NCBI GenBank assembly: GCA_040768585.1
Contig: JAXGMQ010000001.1
Coordinates: 1,736,001 to 1,800,000 of the forward strand
Reading direction: 5' to 3'
DNA length: 64,000 nucleotides
From: JAXGMQ01 sp040768585
GTDB lineage: Bacteria; Caldisericota; Caldisericia; JAAYUI01
The notes under the pieces were generated by a model. The model saw only the letters and a program-made list of their open reading frames with translations. It ran no database searches and was not told the origin of the DNA. Numbering within the stretch: the first letter of the stretch is position 1; every line of letters starts with the position of its first letter. Shown here in pieces: positions 25,584 to 34,785 of the stretch. The position numbers and the translations under genes were made by a program.

Positions 25584-26934
25584 CCTCGTGTTCTCATTCT
25601 GGGTTGCCCCTGTTGCAAACCAGCTCGGGCAGGAACCAGAGGTGAGGGTGCTGTTGGCTAAAAACCCAGAAGAGTTCAACATTGGTGGCACAGATACCTT
25701 CTACGTCAAGGAGGCTGCGAGTGGGAAGGTTCTCTACGAAGGAAAGGGTGAATTGTTTGGGCAATTCTCAGATTCTGAGTCGATGAGCTTCTCGATTTTT
25801 ATTGATACGTTTTATACTCACGAGGATGCTGAGTTGTTTGCCAGCGCGATGCAGACTCGTTTCACCGAGGAGATACCAGTCTCAATTAGAGCAGATGGTG
25901 AATTATTCAGGTTGGAGATGGGAAAATACAAAACTCAGGAAGAGGCTCAGGAAGCCCTCGATACCTATTTCGGTGACATTCCGTCCGCTGTTTTGGTCGC
26001 CTCTGTGGGATTTGCCATAAAACTCGGTGAAGCATTAATATTTAGACCACCAACCGACAGAGAATACTTGAAACTAGTCAATATTGAGTCATCTCCTGAT
26101 GGATATGTGAAATTCAAAGGAAGACGCTACAGAGGAACACTCACTCTATCAATGAGTGGCGCGAATTTTTATGTCGTTAACAATCTCATGATGGAGAATT
26201 ATCTGAGAGGCGTTGTTCCTGTGGAGGTTTCAGCTCTGTGGCCGATTGAGTCAGTCAAGGCTCAAGCTGTTGCTGCAAGAACATATGCGCTCAAATATCA
26301 AAGTGGAACTCCAATCTACACAATCTGCTCAACCGATGCTTGCCAAGTCTACCGAGGGGTTGACTGGGAGCATAAAAACAGTGATGGAGCAATAGTCGAT
26401 ACATTGGGAACCGTAGCGGTATATGAAGGAGAATTGATAGGAACATATTTCCACTCAACATCTGGCGGTATGACAGAGAATTCTGAGAACGTTTGGGCAT
26501 CACCAAGACCCTATCTCAAGGCTGTTTCATCCCCAGGAGAGGAAGCCTCAAGCAGATATTTTTGGACTTTTGTATACACAGATGAGGAGTTTACAACCCG
26601 GATACAGAAAGCCACAGGCATTGATATCGGTTATCCGGTTGGATGGAAACAAATCAACAGGGGTGCATCACCCCGTGTGATGAGTGCAGTTATTGTTGGC
26701 ACTAAATCAGAAGCACCTATTTCAGGTAGTAAAGCTGAATATTACTTGAACCTTCATGAGAGATGGTTTGATTTGATTTTTATCCCAGGCAAGGTCGTCA
26801 TAAATGGTCATGGTTGGGGTCATGGAGTTGGTATGTCTCAGTATGGCGCTAGAGCAAGAGCGCTTGAGGGAATGAAGTATCAGGAAATCCTGAAATACTA
26901 CTACAAAGGAATCGATGTGGTCAAATGGTATTAA
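25549..26934 (+). CDS. SpoIID/LytB-domain peptidoglycan hydrolase-like protein
   Basis: 462 residues from ATG 25549, placed so that the signal peptide (ARYSVLLLVISLVFSFWV) starts the protein. Residues ~85-150 resemble a SPOR-type peptidoglycan-binding repeat (HEDAELFASAMQTRF, KTQEEAQEALDTYF). The SpoIID region follows: MMENYLRGVVPVEV, WPIESVKAQAVAARTYAL, TYFHSTSGGMTENSENVW, and the terminal NGHGWGHGVGMSQYGAR. SpoIID is a lytic transglycosylase that remodels cell-wall glycan; homologues without sporulation function are common. Overlaps cvpA by 35 bases. In this operon it may open or modify the wall for surface-protein display. Confidence 0.92.
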   Translation: MARYSVLLLVISLVFSFWVAPVANQLGQEPEVRVLLAKNPEEFNIGGTDTFYVKEAASGKVLYEGKGELFGQFSDSESMSFSIFIDTFYTHEDAELFASAMQTRFTEEIPVSIRADGELFRLEMGKYKTQEEAQEALDTYFGDIPSAVLVASVGFAIKLGEALIFRPPTDREYLKLVNIESSPDGYVKFKGRRYRGTLTLSMSGANFYVVNNLMMENYLRGVVPVEVSALWPIESVKAQAVAARTYALKYQSGTPIYTICSTDACQVYRGVDWEHKNSDGAIVDTLGTVAVYEGELIGTYFHSTSGGMTENSENVWASPRPYLKAVSSPGEEASSRYFWTFVYTDEEFTTRIQKATGIDIGYPVGWKQINRGASPRVMSAVIVGTKSEAPISGSKAEYYLNLHERWFDLIFIPGKVVINGHGWGHGVGMSQYGARARALEGMKYQEILKYYYKGIDVVKWY

Positions 26935-26980
26935 ACCAAGCAAATACAGTTTCGTATTTAAGAACATGGAAGGAGGCAAA

Positions 26981-28480
26981 ATGCGAAAATTAGCCGTCCT
27001 TATTTTGGCGTTGGTTTTGATTGTTGTTGGACTGTCCGTTCCGCAGTCTGATGCCCAACTTAACCCGACCCTCTGGCTTTCACCGCAGTTGAATTATGTG
27101 CCAACAGGGTCAGGTGTGATTGTTGAGGTAAAACTCACGGATGCCCCATTCTCTTTTGGGATGTCGCTTCACATCGGAATTGACAATCAATATCTGGAAA
27201 TTGACCCTGAGAGTGTTGTTGAGGGTGAATACTACAGACAAGATGGCGCACCCACGATTTTCAACCACCGAATCGTCAAGGACAAAACCAACCCCAACAT
27301 CGACTGGCTCATTGTCGGAGCGTCTCGATTTAACGACAGAGTCAATACCTATGGACCGATTGCCGGAAATGGTCTTGTTTTCTACTTCGTGGCAAAGTGT
27401 AAGTTTGTTGGTGAAGCTGCCATGATTGTTAGAAATGCAAAGATGATAAACCTTCGTTACCAGCAGGGAGAGGTTTATATTGATGAGGTTCCTCTCAAGG
27501 TGGAAGAAGCCTACTGTAACTGCGTGGCGAAGGATAATGAACCTCCAAAAGCTACGATCACGAAGAGTCCACTTCCCGAAACGAACCAACACATTGGCAA
27601 GTTTGAGTGGACAGGATATGATGACAGTACACCTCCTGAAAGCATCCAATACTCCTACAAACTCGAAGATCCAATCGCGGGTGGCACCTGGTCAGAGTGG
27701 GGTTACCGCACAGAAGTCGCTGTTACCTTCTTGCGAGAGGGTAAAAACTGTTTCTATGTCAAGGCTCGTGACGAGCGTGGAAACGAATCAACCCCACAGT
27801 CTGTATGTATAACGTATGACATCACACCGCCAAAACTTGAGCTTAATCCCGTTCCTCCAGAGGTATTTGATCCTGAGTATGAAGTGTGTGGAGAGACCGA
27901 TCCCCCAGAGGATGGAGTATCGTTGAGGTTGAATGGCGCGATGGTGCCGCTCAATGCGCAGGGGCAATTTTGCCAGACCATGAGACTCTTCCTTGGTACA
28001 AACACAATCCATGCGTCAGCAATTGACAAGGCAGGAAACATTGCTCAGAAATACTTCACAATCAATTACCTGGAGAAAACGAGTATAGTAATGCAGGTTG
28101 GCAATCCGAATTCGACAATCAATGGTGTGCCGACTGTCATTGACCCACCTCCAATGATCATCGCGGGAAGAACGATGATTCCGCTGAGATTCCTCAGTGA
28201 AGCGTTCGGAATGGATATCAACTGGATAGCAGATGCCAGACAGATTGATATCAAATGGACAGAAACAGTTGGTGGTCAAAGAATCAGTCATTATATGAAG
28301 ATGTGGCCAGACAAAAAGATTTATAATTTGGATGGCAAAGCAATGGCGCTTGATGTACCTCCACAGATAGTAAATGGAAGAACACTCGTTCCTATTAGGT
28401 TTATTGGCGAAGCGTTCGGCGCTGACTTCACTTGGGACGGCACGACAAGGACTGTCACCGTCATATACACAAAGAGATAG
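26981..28480 (+). CDS. Secreted protein: cohesin-like, Ig-like and stalk domains
   Basis: 499 residues from ATG 26981, preceded by GGAGG. Signal peptide: RKLAVLILALVLIVVGLSV. Residues ~22-165 look like a cohesin fold: FSFGMSLHIGIDN, YLEIDPESVVEG, WLIVGASRF, NGLVFYFVAKCKF. Then come two Ig-like/beta-sandwich modules (residues ~190-285 ending VCITYDITPP, and ~285-365 with LFLGTNTIHASAIDKAGN). The C-terminal ~130 residues are a copper-amine-oxidase-N stalk domain (IIAGRTMIPLRFLSEAFG and IVNGRTLVPIRFIGEAFG), a surface-attachment-type module. Cohesin identity is from pattern only. If correct, this protein could be an anchoring scaffold for dockerin proteins. Confidence 0.78.
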   Translation: MRKLAVLILALVLIVVGLSVPQSDAQLNPTLWLSPQLNYVPTGSGVIVEVKLTDAPFSFGMSLHIGIDNQYLEIDPESVVEGEYYRQDGAPTIFNHRIVKDKTNPNIDWLIVGASRFNDRVNTYGPIAGNGLVFYFVAKCKFVGEAAMIVRNAKMINLRYQQGEVYIDEVPLKVEEAYCNCVAKDNEPPKATITKSPLPETNQHIGKFEWTGYDDSTPPESIQYSYKLEDPIAGGTWSEWGYRTEVAVTFLREGKNCFYVKARDERGNESTPQSVCITYDITPPKLELNPVPPEVFDPEYEVCGETDPPEDGVSLRLNGAMVPLNAQGQFCQTMRLFLGTNTIHASAIDKAGNIAQKYFTINYLEKTSIVMQVGNPNSTINGVPTVIDPPPMIIAGRTMIPLRFLSEAFGMDINWIADARQIDIKWTETVGGQRISHYMKMWPDKKIYNLDGKAMALDVPPQIVNGRTLVPIRFIGEAFGADFTWDGTTRTVTVIYTKR

Positions 28481-28494
28481 AAAGGGGCTGCAAA

Positions 28495-31400
28495 ATGAGA
28501 AGAGTTCTTTCGGTTACTATTGCGGCACTGTTGCTTTTGACAGGTTTCTGGACGGGTGGTATCAGCGCGTCCGTTGCACCATCGGGAAGCGATTGCTTTT
28601 CGACATATAAATCAAACAATCACAGAGACGGAATCTATGGCGGGACGCAAATCAATGCTCCGGCTCTTATTCAGACATGGGAATACAAGGGGCAAGCCAA
28701 TCTGACAAACGCTCCTGCTGTTTGCGGCAATAGGATTTATCTGGCGGAAAACAGCAGAAAAGTTACATGCATTGAGTACCTTACAGGCAAGGTTCTCTGG
28801 CAGCAGGAAGATTTGGCAAACTTCCCTGTCTCAACCCCTTCAATCTATCTCGGTGACCAAAACCAGTTTGTGTATGTGTCAACAGGTGGACAGATTGAGA
28901 GAGAGTCTGTATTGTACTGCTTTGACGCAAACACGGGCAACATCATGTGGGAGTGGCGACCAAACAGAGACGGTACAATTGGTCAGATATGCACTGGCCC
29001 AACCATTGTCACAGTTGATGATGGACTCGACGATGGTCAAGTGTGGCTTATTGTTGGCGTCAATGTCAGCGGTGGCACTGCGCTCTTTGCCCTTGACCAC
29101 AAAACAGGAATCAAGATGTGGGGCGGCAGCGGTATTGGATTAAATGACATCGCAAAAGCCGACCCAGTCATTGCCGAGGAGAAGATTTTCCACGTTACAA
29201 CCGACGGTGTGCTCCATATCATCGAACTCACAACAGGCAGAAGGATAGCAGAACCAGTACTTGATGATGAGAATATCTATGAATTCAACAATACTCCCGC
29301 CTATTCAAACGGTCTTCTGTTCCTGGCAAGCAAAGCCAAAGTCAACACGGACGAAAAGGGCAAGCTGTATGCCGTCGAGACATCGACTGGTATGCTCAAG
29401 AAAGAGACGTTTGGTATCGATCAGTTCAACAGAGTCGGTCCAACCGTTTTCAAACCACCATTCTCAGACAAACTTACAGTTATGATTGGTTCAGACACGG
29501 GTCGCATATACAAATTTGACGGTACAACTCTGACGATGATGTACTCGGTTGACCTAAAACGTCCGATCACAACAGATGTTGTCATCTCAGGGAAATATGG
29601 TTTCTTCGGCGCTGCCAATAACTTCTACAGTATGGAGCTTGAAAAGGGCAACACCGTATTTTCTCAAACACTTGGTAATACCATCACTATGCATCCTGTG
29701 CCAACGGCTGGCATGGTGTATGTTGCTTGCAATGACTCCAGACTCTATGCCTTCTCCGACCATGATGATTTTGTGTTGGACGTGCTTCCAAGGTCTGACG
29801 CCATATACTCTGGTAACAAGAGATCGTACAAGGTGCTTATCACGGGAACCATGGATTTTGATTCTCCAATGATTCTTCGCACGAGTGGTCTTCCTAATAC
29901 CCTCAAAGCATCATTTAGCAAGCCGTTTGTATATCCTGGTCTCGATGAGCAGGAGGTCGAACTCATAATTGAGGCCTCCGAGGATGCGCAGCCGGGCAAC
30001 TACATATGCAACGTTATCGGTGTTTTGCTAGGTAGAGAACGCAGCACAATTCTACAAATCCAGATACTCCCTCCACTTCTGGGCGACTTCAAACTTTCTG
30101 TTAGCCAGGAGCAGCTCCTGCCTGTCAGAGAGATTGAGGCTGGCGACTCTATCTCATTCCAGATAAAAGTGGAGGCAATCGGTGGCTTTAACGCTGAAGT
30201 GGCATTCTTTGTCAACCCTGACACCATCCCAACCAGCATTGATGTGATGTTCCTCCCAGACAGACTCACACCCGACGGGTACGTAACAGCGATTGTCAGC
30301 ACAGATACCTCAACCGAGGGCGACAAGTACAACATCGAGATTCAAGGGCATGCTGGAGGAAAGGTACGAACCACAGGGGTATACTTCAATATCGGTGGAT
30401 TCGACACAGATGATTGGACGATGTTCCAGCATGATCCGAATAGAACGGGAAAAGTCAATGAACCGTTCCCAACAAACCCGGAACTCCGCTGGTCAATTGA
30501 TGTTGCCAAATTGTTTGGTATCGATGCTGATATTAGAATCAGAACTCAGTCGATTATTGCACTTGGAACCTGCTATGTTGTGGGCGAGTGGGAATCAGAG
30601 GAAGACACAAGAACCCATGAATCAGCGCTGTTTGCTGTTGACTCAAAAACTGGCGCTTACAAGTGGATGTACAAGTTTGACAAGTCGATCAGAGTGGATG
30701 ATTTCGATGACGCGCAGGATGTCTTGAAGCCTGTAATGTCGACACCCGCTGTTGATGTTGAGGCAAAGAAGATATACGTTGGCTCAATTGATGGTAGATT
30801 CTATTGCCTCGATGCGACAAGTGGCAGCAGGATTTGGAGCAGACGCACAGACCCGACAGTCCCTATCCGATCAGCTGTTCTGCTTTTGACACCAGAGAAC
30901 TCTGAGATCACCTCAAAGCGCGTTCTTTTCTCCACACAAACTGGGCAGGTGTACTGCATGTCGGGGGATGAGAATGACAAGAAAATATGGCAGAGAGACC
31001 TTCCATCTCATGTCATTGGGGGGTTGTCATATGCCTTCAATGATGCGAGAAACAAATCAACCATCCTCGTGCCTTGTCATGATGGCAATGTTTATTCACT
31101 TGATTTGACTGATGGCTCTGATGTTTGGCAGACCAGTGTTTTCCAGAACAGAAGCATCGGAACGATTGCAGTTGACCAGAAGAAGAGAGAATGGTGGCTC
31201 GCGGGTGTGATGGGTTCTGAGTATGAGTGTTGGGGTAACTCACAGATTGTCAAAAGGAATATATCCGATGGTTCTGGAAGCCTTTTCAGAGCGACATTTG
31301 GACCGAACTTCGGCTCCCCAGCTCTTGTGATAAACCCAACCAGTAAAACCGTGTGCCACGCGAATGTTAACTTCGGCATCAATGAAAGAATAAAGACGAG

Positions 31401-33669
31401 AACAAACAGATTGTTCAGGCTCGAAAACGATAGCCTTGTGAGTTTGTTGGGTGACGATGGAGAATACATTGATAATTGGGTGTGCAATAGAGACGATCCA
31501 GCTCTTTCAAGAGTGAATTACAGCTCTGTGATTGTTGATAACACTGCATCTTCAGTTGTCCCCACCCGTGATGGAACTCTATTTGGATTCGATGTCAATG
31601 GAAAGCAGCTCTTCGAGCTTGAAACAGGTCACGAGACGAAGGCACACCCGACCATGGCAAGAAGGATGATGTACCTGCCGACTGAGGACGGGTTCCTCTA
31701 TGCTTGGGCTCAGAAGTGGGGATTTGGATTGGCTCCTGAGACAGGAAGCCCTGTCATCTGTCAGGGACAGCCAATTTCCCTTAATATCCACTTCCGTTCT
31801 GAGATTCCACTTCCACGTGGTGTTAAGTTCAAAGTGCTTCAGGCTCCGCCAGACACGGTCACCAATTTTACTCCAGAGACACTTGGTGCATCTGGCACAA
31901 CTTCGCTCTATATCAATGTTGGAAACGGTTGTCCAGAGGGAACACACTCAATAACAATTCAGGCTGAGGGTTCTGGTTTTAGACGCTCAACCACATTCAC
32001 AATCGTTGTCAGGAAGGAAGCTCAAGGAGACTTTGTCTTCACTGCTGATCCGACCAGAGTTGAAATATATGCCGGTGAGCCTGCTGAGTTTGACTTCACA
32101 ATTGATGCTGCGGGTGGTTTTATTGGTGTGGTGCAGCTCTCTGTTGAGGGAGTCCCAACTGGCGCAGTTGGCGCATTCTCCCCGATAATCACAACAGTTC
32201 CGGGAAAGTCAAAGTACAAAATAAATGTGGCAAAAACGGTGCCACCTGGAACATACAACCTTACGTTCAGAGCGGAAGGTGGTTGTAAAACAAAGACATA
32301 CCCGGTCACACTCGTTGTTGAGCCACCCGTTCCGGGTGATTACAAAGCATCACTTGTCACATCTGAAGACAAAGATGTGATATTGTGGCTTGGTGAATCT
32401 AGGGAAATATCAGTACAGGTTGATTTCCTCGAAGGATACAACATCCCTGTTCAGCTTAAGGTTCTAAACAAAGACGACTTCCCAGGGGTTGATTTTGATT
32501 TTATCCCAAACGACACCGTCACTGAGTCTGGCATCGTCAATCTCAAGATGAGCACGGAGTTCCTGGGACAAACCGTCGATGGAAAACGTGTGATAATCCA
32601 GACAACATCTGGCAGAAAAGCGCCAAAAAACCAGGTGTCATTCTTCCTGACAGTGAAAAAGACCGAAGGTGGATTTAGCATCAAGCCGGTCGGCGGCAGC
32701 TCTGTTCAGCTGTCAGCAGGACAGATGGGAACCCTTGTGTTTGAGTACAACAACACCTCAAGGTTCCTAACAACAACCAAGTTTGAACTTGTATTTGATG
32801 GGTGTGACGGATTCCCCTACAGCTTCAGCCCAGAAAGACTGTCACCCTCTATTCATCCACAGAATGTTGTGTGCACATTTATGGTGCCACCGACATTCCT
32901 GGACAACGACCCAGAGGCGAAGGCGAAGGGATTCAAAGAATGCAATGTCCAGTGTTTTGGCATTGGTGGTGGTTTGAGGATAGGCAGTAGATCGGTATTG
33001 CTTCGAATCTATGATTCAATCACAACAAACCAGAGAGCTTATTTCTACCCTGAGTTCAAGGGTTTGAAGAACAAATCCACCGACTCAGTCGAGATACAGA
33101 TGGCAAACCTTGATAATGTGTGCGCAGTAGAGTTTGACATAGTCTATGACCCACTCAAAATTGATATTGTTGAGGTCACAGAGGGCCAAGTTATGACGTC
33201 AGATCTCAAAAAGGCTTCATTTGTTGTATCAGATGATCCAAGCCTTGGTATCTGTCGAGTTTCCTCAATCAGGGAAGAGGGAGCTGGTCCGATTTCAGGT
33301 TCTGGACTATTCGCTAATGTGCTTGTTCGTGGAAAAACAATCAGCCAGGAAACATCCATCCGGATTGCCAATCTGAAGGTTCTTGATTGCTTCAACACCT
33401 ATAAACCGATCCTTTCTGCCAAACCAAATGAGCCTCCAATCTGCAGGTTCACAATCGCTGGTAACTTGCCAGGTGATGTCAATGGTGATGGCAAGGTCGA
33501 CACCGAAGACCTGCTTCTTCTGAGCAAAACATTTGGTCTTTCAGCAGGTGACCCAGGTTTCGACGGAAGAGCCGATTTCAACGAGGATGGGATAGTCGAT
33601 GGAATGGATATGATAATACTTTGTATGAATTGGGGAGCGTCGCTTGAGGATGTAGGCCCTGTTCCCTGA
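28495..33669 (+). CDS. Giant secreted PQQ-propeller protein with cohesin-like and dockerin modules
   Basis: 1724 residues from ATG 28495 (AAAGGGG upstream). Signal peptide (RRVLSVTIAALLLLTGFW), then a PQQ-type beta-propeller (residues ~30-430) with blades such as FALDHKTGIKMWGG. Ig-like segments follow, then a second propeller (from ~640, FQHDPNRTGKVNEPFP) to about 1090. Further Ig-like repeats (each opening GDFKLSV, GDFVFTA or GDYKASL) run to ~1500. A cohesin-like domain follows (about 1505-1635: VCAVEFDIVYDPLKIDIVEV), and a canonical type-I dockerin ends the protein (DVNGDGKVDTED and DFNEDGIVDGMD). Carrying both cohesin and dockerin resembles adaptor scaffoldins. Transcription ends at a strong terminator just downstream. 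The propellers are probably structural or binding; PQQ itself is not implied. Confidence 0.85.
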   Translation: MRRVLSVTIAALLLLTGFWTGGISASVAPSGSDCFSTYKSNNHRDGIYGGTQINAPALIQTWEYKGQANLTNAPAVCGNRIYLAENSRKVTCIEYLTGKVLWQQEDLANFPVSTPSIYLGDQNQFVYVSTGGQIERESVLYCFDANTGNIMWEWRPNRDGTIGQICTGPTIVTVDDGLDDGQVWLIVGVNVSGGTALFALDHKTGIKMWGGSGIGLNDIAKADPVIAEEKIFHVTTDGVLHIIELTTGRRIAEPVLDDENIYEFNNTPAYSNGLLFLASKAKVNTDEKGKLYAVETSTGMLKKETFGIDQFNRVGPTVFKPPFSDKLTVMIGSDTGRIYKFDGTTLTMMYSVDLKRPITTDVVISGKYGFFGAANNFYSMELEKGNTVFSQTLGNTITMHPVPTAGMVYVACNDSRLYAFSDHDDFVLDVLPRSDAIYSGNKRSYKVLITGTMDFDSPMILRTSGLPNTLKASFSKPFVYPGLDEQEVELIIEASEDAQPGNYICNVIGVLLGRERSTILQIQILPPLLGDFKLSVSQEQLLPVREIEAGDSISFQIKVEAIGGFNAEVAFFVNPDTIPTSIDVMFLPDRLTPDGYVTAIVSTDTSTEGDKYNIEIQGHAGGKVRTTGVYFNIGGFDTDDWTMFQHDPNRTGKVNEPFPTNPELRWSIDVAKLFGIDADIRIRTQSIIALGTCYVVGEWESEEDTRTHESALFAVDSKTGAYKWMYKFDKSIRVDDFDDAQDVLKPVMSTPAVDVEAKKIYVGSIDGRFYCLDATSGSRIWSRRTDPTVPIRSAVLLLTPENSEITSKRVLFSTQTGQVYCMSGDENDKKIWQRDLPSHVIGGLSYAFNDARNKSTILVPCHDGNVYSLDLTDGSDVWQTSVFQNRSIGTIAVDQKKREWWLAGVMGSEYECWGNSQIVKRNISDGSGSLFRATFGPNFGSPALVINPTSKTVCHANVNFGINERIKTRTNRLFRLENDSLVSLLGDDGEYIDNWVCNRDDPALSRVNYSSVIVDNTASSVVPTRDGTLFGFDVNGKQLFELETGHETKAHPTMARRMMYLPTEDGFLYAWAQKWGFGLAPETGSPVICQGQPISLNIHFRSEIPLPRGVKFKVLQAPPDTVTNFTPETLGASGTTSLYINVGNGCPEGTHSITIQAEGSGFRRSTTFTIVVRKEAQGDFVFTADPTRVEIYAGEPAEFDFTIDAAGGFIGVVQLSVEGVPTGAVGAFSPIITTVPGKSKYKINVAKTVPPGTYNLTFRAEGGCKTKTYPVTLVVEPPVPGDYKASLVTSEDKDVILWLGESREISVQVDFLEGYNIPVQLKVLNKDDFPGVDFDFIPNDTVTESGIVNLKMSTEFLGQTVDGKRVIIQTTSGRKAPKNQVSFFLTVKKTEGGFSIKPVGGSSVQLSAGQMGTLVFEYNNTSRFLTTTKFELVFDGCDGFPYSFSPERLSPSIHPQNVVCTFMVPPTFLDNDPEAKAKGFKECNVQCFGIGGGLRIGSRSVLLRIYDSITTNQRAYFYPEFKGLKNKSTDSVEIQMANLDNVCAVEFDIVYDPLKIDIVEVTEGQVMTSDLKKASFVVSDDPSLGICRVSSIREEGAGPISGSGLFANVLVRGKTISQETSIRIANLKVLDCFNTYKPILSAKPNEPPICRFTIAGNLPGDVNGDGKVDTEDLLLLSKTFGLSAGDPGFDGRADFNEDGIVDGMDMIILCMNWGASLEDVGPVP

Positions 33670-33696
33670 TTAGTTGCGAGATAGTTTATGAAACCA

Positions 33697-33726
33697 AAAG
33701 CCCCCACATATGTGGGGGCTTTTTTG
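33697..33726 (+). terminator. Rho-independent terminator of the surface operon
   Basis: Perfect palindrome AGCCCCCACATATGTGGGGGCT followed by TTTTTT, 28 bases after the stop of the giant PQQ protein. The flanking AAAA makes it usable from the other strand as well. Confidence 0.93.
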
Positions 33727-34062
33727 TTGAAGTTATCAGAGTATACAAGCTCTAATAGCTTTGTTTTATTCAATTCGAAACTAAATAAATGGATTTTTGT
33801 TGGATATCAAAATGTTTTTTTCTTAGGATGTTACTGGGCTCTATGTCTGTCAATATCCTCTTTCAGACCGGGCGTGAGAAAACGCCATCTTGGTGTTTTG
33901 TGGACGAGTATCATGCGCCTATCATGTGGCAACCTATCGGGTAAAGTCGAAATCAGAATCTTTTAAGTAAAACTCGCAATACTGCCTACAGAACGACGGT
34001 CGAACCAAAGACCGGACAACAGCAAAAAAACACAAAACTCCAAACAAATTCCAACCGATTAA
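33727..34062. other. Spacer with an unexplained minus-strand open frame
   Basis: 336 bases. On the minus strand, 33957-33831 is open and reads in part DRRMILVHKTPRWRFLTP, ending HRAQ-stop, with no good start (TTG 33932 or ATG 33914) and an in-frame stop upstream. The peptide looks protein-like, as if it were a remnant of a lost gene. GGCGT/ACGCC forms a small hairpin within it. No RNA family was recognised. Confidence 0.35.
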
Positions 34063-34605
34063 CTATTTCTGCTTCTTTTTGAAGTTCTTTTTTCCAGTTC
34101 GTGCAATTGGTGGTAGGGATATCTTCATCTTGATTGTGCCACCACCATTATTGCCCCCGCCGCCATTTGAGCTATTTCTCTGATTGTGAGACGGTCTTCT
34201 TTTTTGCTGTCTCTGTGGTTGTTGTCTTGGGTTGTGGTTTACCCAGCTCGTGTTGGTTCGAACTGATTGAGAGATCAGACCAGGCTTCCAGTTGTACAAA
34301 TCCTGTGAGCCTTGAGGGGCCTGTTTCTTTTCGTTTGTTTGTCTTGTCTTGCCGGGCGAGAAATTCTTTTGGTGCCAAGTGAAGGTCGATTCAGCCGATT
34401 GATAGTTTTCAACCGGTTGTTCCTCAAAGGAGTTCTGGGGGTTGGACAAGTCAAAGAAATACGGTGGGCCTGAGAGTTTAGAGACACCGAGGTCACTAAG
34501 AGTTATTCCTTCGGAGTCCAAGTCATCAGTCCACCCCTGTGATGCGCAGTAGTCAGCGAGCATTCTGCCGAGGGACTCGAAATCGATTTTCTTCTTGTTT
34601 CTCAC
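34063..34605 (-). CDS. Hypothetical protein with low-complexity basic, Gln/Asn/Gly-rich tail
   Basis: 180 residues from GTG 34605. No family is recognised. Residues 1-55 look folded (FESLGRMLADYCASQGWTDDL, then SDLGVSKLSG). The rest is disordered: NPRQQPQRQQKRRPSHNQR, a run NGGGGNNGGG, and a lysine-rich end KKNFKKKQK. Such tails often bind nucleic acid. The product has no signal peptide and is presumably cytoplasmic. TTGTAA (34641-34636), 17 bases, TAAAAT (34618-34613) precede the GTG by seven bases, another probable leaderless start. Possibly specific to this lineage. Confidence 0.6.
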   Translation of the reverse strand: MRNKKKIDFESLGRMLADYCASQGWTDDLDSEGITLSDLGVSKLSGPPYFFDLSNPQNSFEEQPVENYQSAESTFTWHQKNFSPGKTRQTNEKKQAPQGSQDLYNWKPGLISQSVRTNTSWVNHNPRQQPQRQQKRRPSHNQRNSSNGGGGNNGGGTIKMKISLPPIARTGKKNFKKKQK

Positions 34606-34612
34606 GTCCTCG

Positions 34613-34641
34613 ATTTTAAAAGTCTCGAACTCCTATTACAA
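34613..34641 (-). promoter_or_regulatory. Promoter of the Gln/Asn-rich protein gene, near-leaderless
   Basis: TTGTAA-17-TAAAAT on the minus strand, seven bases before GTG 34605. CGAGGAC in that gap could still act as a very close Shine-Dalgarno, so this case is less certain than the others. Confidence 0.5.
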
Positions 34642-34785
34642 GGTGATTTGTCCACGCATTTTTGTTTGTCCTGTCACCGCATAGACTTTTGTATCGCTTT
34701 TTAATGAACATTTATGCGTTTCACTTTGTAATACAGGTGAAAACGATTTGCCCAAAAAGAAAAAGGCAAAAGGAGGAGTTTCAAA

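Noticed and set aside
28495..33669. PQQ-dependent dehydrogenase
   Set aside because: Propeller blades are of the PQQ-repeat type but no cofactor-binding or catalytic residues are recognisable; a structural or binding role is more likely.
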